From an uncultured Clostridium sp. (GTDB lineage: Bacteria > Bacillota > Clostridia > Clostridiales > Clostridiaceae), in assembly GCF_934754915.1 (NCBI RefSeq), contig NZ_CAKVKB010000167.1, positions 1 to 6,161 of the forward strand: DNA of 6,161 nt. The letters run 5' to 3'. A program made the translations under genes and the position numbers. This document shows, piece after piece, positions 1 through 5,971 of this stretch. Positions within the stretch are counted from its first letter, which is position 1. Each line of letters starts with the position of its first letter. The notes under the pieces are model-generated. The model was given only the letters and a program-made list of their open reading frames with translations. It was not told the origin of the DNA and did not search any database.

Positions 1-2
1 TG

Positions 3-38
3 GTAACACTAATGCTGAAGGGAGGAAATAACTTATGA
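3..38 (+). CDS. possible 3' end of an upstream gene (partial)
   Basis: One frame is open from the left edge and closes at a TGA (36-38) that overlaps the ATG of the carboxypeptidase gene in an ATGA arrangement, typical of translationally coupled operon genes. The visible tail would read VTLMLKGGNNL. The Lys-Gly-Gly residues are simply what a GGGAGG ribosome binding site encodes in this frame. A second frame is also open from base 2 to a TAA at 29-31, so the identity and even the existence of an upstream gene cannot be settled from 38 bases. No function can be assigned. Confidence 0.25.
   Translation, partial: VTLMLKGGNNL
20..25 (+). promoter_or_regulatory. ribosome binding site of the carboxypeptidase gene
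   Basis: GGGAGG lies 9 bases before the ATG at 35. This strong Shine-Dalgarno match supports that start over later in-frame ATGs, and the start also gives a complete signal peptide. Confidence 0.8.
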
Positions 39-1414
39 AAAGAAGTTTTAAAGGAAAACTAAAGAGAATAATTTCTATGACGCTGTTATTTATCTGTACT
101 TTTCTGTTGATTCCAATTAAATCATCTGCAATAGGCAGCAGTCCAATTATGACTATGGATAAGTCAAAGCAGGAAATTAAGTCAAAAGATAAGGAAAAGA
201 TTAAGGATGACGAAAGCAGCAAACAAAAGATAAATGAAACTAAAAAGAAGGAAAAAGATGAATGCAAGGATAGTTCAAAATCTGAAAAAACAGATGATAA
301 TTCAAAAAAAGAAGGAAATGAAATAGAAGCAAGATCAGCATTATTGATGGAACCATGTACTGGAAAGATAATATATGAAAAAAATGCTGATGAGAAATTT
401 GCTCCAGCATCTGTAACAAAGATAATGACAATGCTTCTTACAATGGAAGCTGTAGATAGTGGAAAGATATCTTTAGATGATAAAGTTACGTGCAGTGAAA
501 ATGCAAAAAAAATGGGCGGAAGTACAATGCTTCTTGATACTGGTGAAATAAGGACAGTTGAAGAACTTTTAAAAGGTGTTGCAATAGCATCTGGAAATGA
601 TGCAGCAGTTGCCCTTGCAGAATATTTAGGAGGTACAGAAAGTGATTTTGTTGTAATGATGAATAAAAGAGCAGAAGAGCTTGGCATGAAAAATACAACA
701 TTTAAAAATTGCAATGGACTTCCAGCAGATGGACATTTATCAACAGCAAATGATATAGCATTAATGTCAAGAGAGCTTTTAAAGCATCCAAAGGTATTGA
801 AATATACAGGAACTTATATGGATACAGTAAGTGAAGGAAGAAAAGCACCTATAGAACTTGTAAACCACAATAAACTTGTAAGATTTTTTGATGGCTGTGA
901 TGGATTAAAAACTGGTTTCACAAATGAAGCAAAGTACTGTATAAGTGCTACTGCAATAAGAAATAATGTACGTATGCTTTCTGTAATAATGGGAGCTCCA
1001 ACATATAAGATAAGAAATAGAGATGCATCTATACTTTTAAATTATGGTTTCTCAAAATATGAAGGCAAGAAAGTACTTGCAAAAGATGATGAAGTAGATA
1101 AAGTATATATGGGCGAAAATACAGACAGATATTTTATAGCAAAATCACAGGATGATCTGACAGCAGTATTTCCAAAAGGATGTAAAGATGAAATTGAAAA
1201 AAAGGTTGTAATTGATGAACTTCAAAAGGAATACAAAGAAGGCGATGTTGTAGGTAAATGTGAGGTTTATTTGAACAATGAAAAAATAGGTGAAGTTTCG
1301 ATTTACTGTGATAGAAATATAAAGAAAGGCAATATTTTCAGTACTGCAAAATATAAAATAACACATTTATTTGACAAATGTGAAGAGAAAGAATCTGAAA
1401 ATAAAGCAAGTTAA
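35..1414 (+). CDS. D-alanyl-D-alanine carboxypeptidase, S11 family (DacF-like low-molecular-weight PBP)
   Basis: Secreted serine DD-carboxypeptidase that removes the terminal D-alanine from peptidoglycan stem pentapeptides outside the membrane, limiting cross-linking. All three penicillin-binding motifs are present: S126-V-T-K129 with the nucleophile S126, S186-G-N188, and K292-T-G294. Residues 1-32 form a signal peptide (basic KRSFKGKLKR, hydrophobic core about 12-27, likely cleavage after SSA32). Residues about 42-98 are a Lys/Glu/Asp/Ser-rich, probably unstructured linker. The catalytic domain spans about 99-335 and a PBP5 C-terminal-type beta domain about 346-433. At 459 residues it is longer than B. 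subtilis DacF or DacB (roughly 380-390), and the linker explains most of the excess. The mature part has ten cysteines, many for an exported protein. The last 20 residues could form a membrane-associating helix, but this is weak. Family assignment is firm; the paralogue (dacF, dacB or dacA) is not, so no symbol is given. A hairpin terminator follows. Confidence 0.95.
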   Translation: MKRSFKGKLKRIISMTLLFICTFLLIPIKSSAIGSSPIMTMDKSKQEIKSKDKEKIKDDESSKQKINETKKKEKDECKDSSKSEKTDDNSKKEGNEIEARSALLMEPCTGKIIYEKNADEKFAPASVTKIMTMLLTMEAVDSGKISLDDKVTCSENAKKMGGSTMLLDTGEIRTVEELLKGVAIASGNDAAVALAEYLGGTESDFVVMMNKRAEELGMKNTTFKNCNGLPADGHLSTANDIALMSRELLKHPKVLKYTGTYMDTVSEGRKAPIELVNHNKLVRFFDGCDGLKTGFTNEAKYCISATAIRNNVRMLSVIMGAPTYKIRNRDASILLNYGFSKYEGKKVLAKDDEVDKVYMGENTDRYFIAKSQDDLTAVFPKGCKDEIEKKVVIDELQKEYKEGDVVGKCEVYLNNEKIGEVSIYCDRNIKKGNIFSTAKYKITHLFDKCEEKESENKAS

Positions 1415-1427
1415 AAAATAAACTGTT

Positions 1428-1471
1428 TAAAGAGTCTGCTGATTGAGTAAAAATTTTCAGCAGATTCTTTA
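1428..1471 (+). terminator. rho-independent terminator after the carboxypeptidase gene
   Basis: Arms 1429-1442 (AAAGAGTCTGCTGA) and 1457-1470 (TCAGCAGATTCTTT) pair over 14 bp with a single G-U, plus an outer T1428-A1471 pair, around a 14-base loop. The stem begins 14 bases after the stop codon. The run of T is short and partly inside the stem (TTCTTTATT), so efficiency is uncertain. The opposite strand also carries T-rich sequence after the stem (complement of about 1410-1428), so it might act in both directions. Confidence 0.75.
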
Positions 1472-1516
1472 TTAATATACATTTTTAAAGAATAAAACTA
1501 TATAATAATTAAAAAA

Positions 1517-1529
1517 TGAAAACGTTTCA
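1517..1529 (+). promoter_or_regulatory. cre-like / LacI-family-type operator palindrome
   Basis: TGAAAACGTTTCA has perfect 5-bp inverted arms (TGAAA/TTTCA) around a central ACG. It closely fits the catabolite-responsive element consensus bound by CcpA (TGNAANCGNWNNCW): with the next base included, only the conserved C at position 13 is missed. It lies about 100 bp upstream of the predicted tldD -35 box and 11 bases downstream of a TATAAT-like hexamer (1501-1506) that has no good -35 partner. The regulator and target are inferred; another LacI-family protein could bind instead. Confidence 0.45.
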
Positions 1530-1628
1530 CATTTTATTGCCTATTGTACATTATTAATTGGAATATGACGTTAGGAAAAAATGGAAGTTTTTATTTTAAG
1601 GAGTTTAATTTACTGACTTTTAATAATT

Positions 1629-1657
1629 TTGATTGAAGAAAATATTAATTGTATAAT
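1629..1657 (+). promoter_or_regulatory. sigma-A-type promoter for tldD-tldE
   Basis: A -35 hexamer TTGATT (1629-1634, 4 of 6 consensus bases) is separated by exactly 17 bases from a perfect -10 box TATAAT (1652-1657). Transcription would start near 1664, giving a leader of about 40 bases before the tldD start. The preceding terminator makes a separate promoter here necessary. Seen by pattern only. Confidence 0.65.
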
Positions 1658-1687
1658 AGAAAATGGAATTAGTAGAAAACTGAGTCT

Positions 1688-1693
1688 GGAGGT
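1688..1693 (+). promoter_or_regulatory. ribosome binding site of tldD
   Basis: GGAGGT, 8 bases before ATG 1702, is an almost perfect Shine-Dalgarno sequence and fixes the tldD start. Confidence 0.85.
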
Positions 1694-1701
1694 AATAAAT
1701 A

Positions 1702-3123
1702 ATGAATCTTAAAGAAAGCAGATATTTAAAGAAGATAAAACCAATATTAAAAGAATTGTTAAAAGAATTGTTAAATGAATATAAATATGCATCAATATTG
1801 GCCACTGACTGTAAAGGAAAAGGATACATGGTTTCAAAGACAGATACATCTGTTGCAAATAATCCATTTTCTGAGAGAGGATTTGTAGTAAGAATTTACA
1901 ATGGCAGAAATTACTCTGAGTATGCTTTTAATGATATTGAAAAAGATAAGATTAATGAAATACTTGAAGAGATAAGAATATGTGCAGAATCAACATGCAA
2001 AGATTTTAATGTAAGGAAATATGAAGTTTTAAAAGAAGAAAAAATCAATAAGAAAAAAGGATTTGAAGTAAAAAAGGATCCTGTTTTATGTGGTGATGAG
2101 GAAATAATAAATAAACTTGTACATTTAAAGGAATATGCTTTCAATGCTGGAAAAAAGGAAATTGTTGATTTTAGAACCAGATATAATTATTTAAATGTGC
2201 AAAAGTTATTTTTATCAGAAAATAAAGATATTGAACAGAATTTTATGTGGAGTGAAGGATATTTTATCTGTGTAGCTGCAAATGAAAATGGAAATAAAGT
2301 GTTATTCAAGACATTTTCGGGATTAAAGGGCGCAGAACTGTTAGATGAAATGACAGAAGAAAAATGTGATGAACTTATTGAAAAGACAATTTCACTACTG
2401 GATTCTCAAAAGATAGTACCAGGAGAATATGACGTCATATGTGCACCAGATATTACAGGACTTATTGCACATGAAGCATTTGGCCATGGGGTTGAGATGG
2501 ACATGTTTTTAAAGGATAGAGCAAAATCAAAAGACTATATTGGAAAGGAAGTTGCATCACCTATAGTTACAATGAGAGATGGATCATGTACACAAAGTCA
2601 GTGTGGAACTTATCTTTTTGATGATGAAGGGGTAATAGGAAAGGATACTACAATAATTAAGAACGGAATTTTGAAAAGTGGAATAAATGATGAACTTACA
2701 GCATTATCATTAAATAATGAATTCACTGGAAATGGAAGAAGAGAAAGCTTTGATAGAAAAGCATATACAAGAATGACCAATACATTTATTGAAAAAGGAA
2801 CTTCAAAGCTTGATGAAATGATTTCTTCAATAAAATATGGATTTTTAATAGATGATTCTCAAAGTGGAATGGAAGATCCTAAGAACTGGGGAATACAGTG
2901 TATAGCCAGCATTGGAAAAGAAATCAAAGATGGAAAGTTTACAGGAAGAGTATTTTCACCAATAATAATGACAGGATATGTTCCAGACCTTCTAAAATCA
3001 ATATCAATGATTTCTGATGACTTTGAAAGCTTTGGTTCAGGATACTGTGGAAAAGGATATAAGGAATTTGTAAAAGTATCCTGTGGAGGACCTTATATTA
3101 AATGCAGAGTACGTTTAGGATAG
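1702..3123 (+). CDS. tldD: metallopeptidase TldD, catalytic subunit of TldD/TldE
   Basis: Catalytic, zinc-binding subunit of the cytoplasmic TldD/E protease. In Escherichia coli this complex removes the leader of the microcin B17 precursor and degrades unfolded peptides such as CcdA antitoxin. The metal motif HExxxH is intact as H257-E-A-F-G-H262. The third ligand, Cys454 in E. coli TldD, very probably corresponds to C449 in the GYCGKGY segment near the C terminus. The conserved segment GNGRRESFDRKAYTRMTNT (344-360 region) is also present. The N-terminal domain (about 25-200) is more diverged and contains a charged insert at about 108-126 (KVLKEEKINKKK-like). Length, 473 residues, is close to the 481 of E. 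coli TldD, so the gene looks complete and active. It is followed after 22 bases by tldE, as expected for an obligate heterocomplex. No peptide precursor or RiPP enzyme gene lies nearby, so the substrate is unknown. Confidence 0.95.
   Translation: MNLKESRYLKKIKPILKELLKELLNEYKYASILATDCKGKGYMVSKTDTSVANNPFSERGFVVRIYNGRNYSEYAFNDIEKDKINEILEEIRICAESTCKDFNVRKYEVLKEEKINKKKGFEVKKDPVLCGDEEIINKLVHLKEYAFNAGKKEIVDFRTRYNYLNVQKLFLSENKDIEQNFMWSEGYFICVAANENGNKVLFKTFSGLKGAELLDEMTEEKCDELIEKTISLLDSQKIVPGEYDVICAPDITGLIAHEAFGHGVEMDMFLKDRAKSKDYIGKEVASPIVTMRDGSCTQSQCGTYLFDDEGVIGKDTTIIKNGILKSGINDELTALSLNNEFTGNGRRESFDRKAYTRMTNTFIEKGTSKLDEMISSIKYGFLIDDSQSGMEDPKNWGIQCIASIGKEIKDGKFTGRVFSPIIMTGYVPDLLKSISMISDDFESFGSGYCGKGYKEFVKVSCGGPYIKCRVRLG
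1747..1770 (+). repeat. 12-bp tandem duplication inside tldD
   Basis: TTAAAAGAATTG occurs twice head to tail (1747-1758, 1759-1770), followed by a partial, degenerate third copy (TTAAATGAAT). It encodes the repeated LKEL-LKEL stretch at residues 16-23 of TldD. The unit is a multiple of three, so copy-number change would keep the frame. Confidence 0.8.
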
Positions 3124-3135
3124 AAATATTGATGC

Positions 3136-3141
3136 AAGGAG
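3136..3141 (+). promoter_or_regulatory. ribosome binding site of tldE
   Basis: AAGGAG sits 4 bases before ATG 3146 and 10 bases before a second in-frame ATG at 3152. Neither spacing is ideal, so the protein may begin MIMIEL or two residues later. Confidence 0.7.
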
Positions 3142-3145
3142 AATA

Positions 3146-4420
3146 ATGATTATGATTGAATTGATTTTAAAGGTATTAAAGGAAATTAAGATAGATGAAT
3201 ATATAATAAATGAAAGTAAGAAGGAATCTGTTGAGTTATATCTTATAAAGAAAGATATTGACATGAACAGAAAGAAACATATAACTGATTATACTGTTAC
3301 TGTATTTAAGGATAACGGCAATGATTTAAAAGGAAATTCGAAGGTAAAAATATATCCTTCAATGGATGAAGAGGAAATAAAGGAAGTGTTGAGTGATGCA
3401 TATTATGCAGCTGGATATGTAAAGAATAAGTTTTATACCCTTCCTGAAGGATACAATGGTGACAAGGTTTATGATAACAGCAGCATTTCACAAAACACAC
3501 TGGAAGAAACAGCTTATAAGGTAAGAGATGCTCTTTATAAATACGATAATTTTGAAAAGGGATGGATTAATTCAAGTGAAATCTTTGTTTCAAAGACTGA
3601 CAGAAGAATTGTGACTTCAAATAATGTTGATGCCTCATATGAAAAATACAGCATAGAAGGTGAATTTGTTACTCAATGGGTTGAAAATTCTGATGTTGAA
3701 ATATTCAATATGTTTTCATATGATGATTTAAACGAAGAAGAGCTGGCGTTAAAGGGAAAAGAAGCAATTATGAATGCTGATTACAGGGACAAGAGCACAG
3801 ATGCACCTTTAACTGGAAAGTATGATGTTATTTTAAGTGAATCAAGTGTTCATGAATTTTTCAAATATTATCTTTCAAATTCAAGAAGTGAGATGATTTA
3901 TCAGAAATATTCCAAGTTTAAAAAGGGAGATAGTGTTCAGGGAGATAAGGCTGTAAAAGGAGATAAGTTGAATATTGAGTTGAAATCAAGTGTCCCATTC
4001 AGCAGCGAAGGAATTGTACTTAATAATATTAGTCTTATAGACGATGGTGTATTAAAGAATATATATGGTCCATATAACTTTTCACAGTATCTTGGATTAA
4101 AGCCTGTAGGTGATTTTGATGGCGCAGTTATAAAAGGTGGAAGTGTTTCAGGGCAGGAGATGTTTCAGGATGGAAATTTAAAAATATTGAGATTTTCAGA
4201 TTTCCAGATGGATGAAATTACAGGAGACTGTTTTGGAGAAATAAGACTTGCACTTTTGAAACAAGGAGATAAGATAATACCTCTTACAGGAGGTTCAATA
4301 ACTGTAAATGTCAAGGATGTGGAAAATGATATGCTGCTTTCTAAAGAAACTGTAAATGATATGGGAAGTGTTATCCCTAAATATATAAAGTTTAAAAATG
4401 TAGAAGTAGCAGGAAAATAG
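3146..4420 (+). CDS. tldE: TldE/PmbA, non-catalytic partner of TldD
   Basis: Homologue of E. coli TldE (PmbA), the structural half of the TldD/E heterocomplex, which lacks the metal site and completes the substrate chamber. Family features: an N-terminal mixed alpha/beta domain with the YYAAGYVKNKFY segment (86-97), the central KYDVILSES strand and helix (225-233), the KFKKGDSVQGDK segment (257-268), and the typical C-terminal end GSVIPKYIKFKNVEVAGK. At the position equivalent to the TldD metal helix it reads V235-H-E-F-F-K-Y241: His-Glu is there, but the second His is replaced by Tyr, and no Cys equivalent to C449 is visible. It should therefore not bind catalytic zinc. The length of 424 residues is slightly shorter than E. 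coli PmbA (450). It is co-transcribed with tldD at a 22-base gap. No convincing terminator follows, so readthrough into scpA is possible. Confidence 0.93.
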   Translation: MIMIELILKVLKEIKIDEYIINESKKESVELYLIKKDIDMNRKKHITDYTVTVFKDNGNDLKGNSKVKIYPSMDEEEIKEVLSDAYYAAGYVKNKFYTLPEGYNGDKVYDNSSISQNTLEETAYKVRDALYKYDNFEKGWINSSEIFVSKTDRRIVTSNNVDASYEKYSIEGEFVTQWVENSDVEIFNMFSYDDLNEEELALKGKEAIMNADYRDKSTDAPLTGKYDVILSESSVHEFFKYYLSNSRSEMIYQKYSKFKKGDSVQGDKAVKGDKLNIELKSSVPFSSEGIVLNNISLIDDGVLKNIYGPYNFSQYLGLKPVGDFDGAVIKGGSVSGQEMFQDGNLKILRFSDFQMDEITGDCFGEIRLALLKQGDKIIPLTGGSITVNVKDVENDMLLSKETVNDMGSVIPKYIKFKNVEVAGK

Positions 4421-4462
4421 AATCTTCAAGATGTGATAGATATAATTTTTGTATAACATTTC

Positions 4463-4505
4463 TTGTATTAAAGAGTTTAAATTGTTATTATATATATGTT
4501 ATTAT
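4463..4505 (+). promoter_or_regulatory. candidate promoter(s) for scpA-scpB
   Basis: Two overlapping possibilities. The first has -35 TTGTAT (4463-4468), a 17-base spacer and -10 TATTAT (4486-4491). The second has -35 TTTAAA (4476-4481), an 18-base spacer and -10 TATTAT (4500-4505). Both -10 boxes are preceded by TGN, forming the extended -10 motif TGTTATTAT, which occurs twice 14 bases apart (4483-4491 and 4497-4505). The region is so AT-rich that chance matches are likely; the extended motif raises confidence moderately. Confidence 0.45.
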
Positions 4506-4554
4506 GGGTTAGATGTATGTTCATAAGAATTTAAGCAGATAAAAAGGAGCTTTA

Positions 4555-4614
4555 ATGATTAGAATTTATAGAATAAAAAGACAGAGGTGGGTAAATGGAA
4601 CTTCCAAAAATTAA
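4555..4614 (+). CDS. possible 19-codon leader ORF overlapping the scpA start
   Basis: AAGGAG (4544-4549) stands 5 bases before an ATG at 4555. The frame runs 19 codons (MIRIYRIKRQRWVNGTSKN) and stops at TAA 4612-4614, 17 bases inside scpA and in another frame. The peptide is basic, with six Arg/Lys in its first eleven residues. The ribosome binding site is at least as good as that of scpA, so ribosomes may initiate here and influence scpA translation by coupling. It may equally be a chance ORF, since there is no evidence of conservation. No function is proposed for the peptide. Confidence 0.25.
   Translation: MIRIYRIKRQRWVNGTSKN
4583..4590 (+). promoter_or_regulatory. ribosome binding site of scpA
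   Basis: AGAGGTGG ends 4 bases before ATG 4595. The GAGGTG core pairs well with the 16S rRNA 3' end and supports this start, which also places the conserved FEGPFDLLL motif at residues 11-19 as usual for ScpA. Confidence 0.75.
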
Positions 4615-5347
4615 AATTAATGATTTTGAAGGCCCCTTTGATTTATTGCTGCATTTAATACGAAAAAATCAAATGAGTATATATAATGTAAAAATATATG
4701 AGATTACCAATCAATATCTTAATTATCTTAATGAAATGAAGAAGATGGATTTAGAGATAACATCTGAATTTATAGTAGTTGCAGCTACTCTGATAGAGAT
4801 AAAATCAAAATATCTTCTGCCTAAGCCTAAAAAAGAAGAGGAAGATGAAGAAGATGTTGAAAAGAATCTTTTAGAAAAACTCATTATATATAAGAAGATT
4901 AAAGGAGTATCTGATTTCTTTAAAAATCGATATGTAAATTCTGGAGAAGTTTATGGAAAGAAAGCTGAAGTAATTGAAGAAATTAAGGAACAAAATCAGC
5001 AGGAAGATATATTGAAAAACTTGAATTTGCTTCAGTTATATAGTATATTTAACAATCTTCTTGAAATATATAATAACAGGCAGAATAAAGGAAACATAAT
5101 TCAGAAAAAGATTTATGTAGATAAATATAAGATTGAAGATAAAGTGGATTATATAATAAGCAGAATGAAAAATGAAAAAATCAATTATTTTGAAGATCTG
5201 GTTGATACAAGTGAGTGCAAGCTTGAAACTATCGTAACTTTTTTAGCACTTCTTGAAATGATAAAGCAGAAAATGATAAAGGTATATCAGAATGGGAACT
5301 TTACGAAGATAATTATTGAAAGGAGCAATGACATTGAAGAAAATTAA
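4595..5347 (+). CDS. scpA: segregation and condensation protein A (kleisin ScpA)
   Basis: Kleisin subunit of the bacterial Smc-ScpA-ScpB condensin, which bridges the Smc heads and helps organise and segregate the nucleoid origin region. The N-terminal signature FEGPFDLLLHLI is at residues 11-22. The helical segment EITSEFIVVAATLIEIKSKYLLP (54-76) is the conserved Smc-neck-binding helix region. An acidic low-complexity stretch EEEDEED (81-87) follows, then a central helical part that binds the ScpB dimer. A C-terminal winged-helix domain (about 180-245, with VTFLALLEMIKQ at 214-225) contacts the Smc cap. Length 250 residues matches B. subtilis ScpA (about 251). The 3' end overlaps scpB, fitting translational coupling of subunits made in a fixed ratio. 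smc itself is not in the window. Confidence 0.95.
   Translation: MELPKIKINDFEGPFDLLLHLIRKNQMSIYNVKIYEITNQYLNYLNEMKKMDLEITSEFIVVAATLIEIKSKYLLPKPKKEEEDEEDVEKNLLEKLIIYKKIKGVSDFFKNRYVNSGEVYGKKAEVIEEIKEQNQQEDILKNLNLLQLYSIFNNLLEIYNNRQNKGNIIQKKIYVDKYKIEDKVDYIISRMKNEKINYFEDLVDTSECKLETIVTFLALLEMIKQKMIKVYQNGNFTKIIIERSNDIEEN
5319..5325 (+). promoter_or_regulatory. ribosome binding site that decides the scpB start
   Basis: AAAGGAG lies inside the 3' end of scpA. It is 8 bases before TTG 5334 (ideal), only 2 bases before ATG 5328 (too close), and downstream of the start of TTG 5316 (impossible). The spacing therefore favours TTG 5334 as the scpB start. Confidence 0.6.
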
Positions 5348-5954
5348 GGGACTACAGATTCCTTTCATGGATGATGCAAGAAAAGCAGAATTGAAATCAG
5401 CAATAGAGGCACTGCTTTTTGCAAGTGGAGAACCTTTAAGTCTTTATGAACTTTCCAATCATTTGGAGGAAAAACCTAAGACTATTGAAATTATAATTGC
5501 AGAAATGACAGAAGCTTATGAAAAAGTTCAGACAAGAGGAATAAAGCTTATAAGTATTAAGGGAAAGTATCAGCTTGTTACAAAAGGTGAAAATGCAGAA
5601 TATGTGCAGAAGCTTTTAAAAAAGAATAAGAGACAGTCATTGTCACAGGCATCAATAGAAAGTCTTGCAATAATTGCATATAAGCAGCCTATAACAAGAA
5701 TTGATATAGATGAAATAAGAGGAGTAAAATCTGAAAGTGCTATTCAAAGGCTTATTGAGAGAGATTTAATAAAAGAAGTTGGAAGACTTGAAGTGCCAGG
5801 AAGACCGATATTATATGGAACTACAGATGAATTTTTAAGACAATTTGATTTGAGGGATTTAAAAGAACTGCCTTCACTGGATTTATTTGGCCAGGATGAA
5901 GAAGAAAACACGGACTTTGAAAATAATTTTATAAATGATGATGAATTAGATTAA
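5334..5954 (+). CDS. scpB: segregation and condensation protein B (ScpB)
   Basis: Dimeric winged-helix partner of ScpA in the Smc condensin complex. Numbering from TTG 5334 gives 206 residues, near the 197 of B. subtilis ScpB. The N-terminal winged helix starts with AIEALLFASGEPLSL (about 23-37). The second winged helix holds the family's most conserved segment, LSQASIESLAIIAYKQPITR (103-122) followed by IDIDEIRGV, and then PGRPILYGTT (155-164). An acidic tail (about 188-206, rich in Asp, Glu and Asn) ends the protein. Start choice: TTG 5334 has a perfectly spaced AAAGGAG; ATG 5328, two codons earlier, is the main alternative; TTG 5316 would give 212 residues but overlaps the ribosome binding site; ATG 5367 lacks one. 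The gene overlaps scpA by 14 bases. A strong terminator about 80 bases downstream ends the operon. Confidence 0.95.
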   Translation: MKKIKGLQIPFMDDARKAELKSAIEALLFASGEPLSLYELSNHLEEKPKTIEIIIAEMTEAYEKVQTRGIKLISIKGKYQLVTKGENAEYVQKLLKKNKRQSLSQASIESLAIIAYKQPITRIDIDEIRGVKSESAIQRLIERDLIKEVGRLEVPGRPILYGTTDEFLRQFDLRDLKELPSLDLFGQDEEENTDFENNFINDDELD

Positions 5955-5971
5955 TAAAAAACAAATAGGAG

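Noticed and set aside
80..100. Lipobox-like cysteine (C21) in the carboxypeptidase signal peptide
   Set aside because: The residues before it are Leu-Phe-Ile, not the Leu-Ala/Ser-Gly/Ala of a lipobox, and it lies inside the hydrophobic core; a normal signal peptidase I site at SSA32 fits better.
240..701. Minus-strand open frames within the carboxypeptidase gene (240-431, 486-701)
   Set aside because: They lie opposite a clear S11-family gene, have no usable ribosome binding sites, and encode biased hydrophobic sequence expected from the complement of Lys/Glu-rich codons.
1145..1366. Minus-strand open frame opposite the carboxypeptidase 3' end
   Set aside because: Shadow of the plus-strand gene; Phe/Ile/Asn-rich translation of AT-rich complement without family features.
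1581..1616. Eleven-codon ORF (ATG 1581) in the spacer before tldD, with AGGA four bases upstream
   Set aside because: Too short, weak ribosome binding site, and upstream of the best promoter, so probably not transcribed from it.
1663..1683. Six-codon ORF (ATG 1663) starting at the predicted tldD transcription start
   Set aside because: No ribosome binding site and almost at the 5' end of the transcript; expected by chance.
1620..1829. Minus-strand open frame of 69 codons across the tldD promoter and 5' end
   Set aside because: It covers the predicted promoter and ribosome binding site of tldD. Its repeated Asn-Ser-Phe pattern merely reflects the 12-bp tandem repeat read backwards.
1911..2144. 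Minus-strand open frame inside tldD
   Set aside because: Opposite a conserved gene, no ribosome binding site, low-complexity Ser/Ile/Phe content.
3306..3500. Minus-strand open frame inside tldE
   Set aside because: His/Cys/Leu-rich antisense translation of a conserved gene; no start signal or recognised motif.
4421..4450. Possible hairpin ATCTTCAAGAT followed by T-rich sequence after tldE
   Set aside because: Five-bp arms with a one-base centre cannot form a terminator stem; no alternative GC-containing stem was found, so termination here is not claimed.
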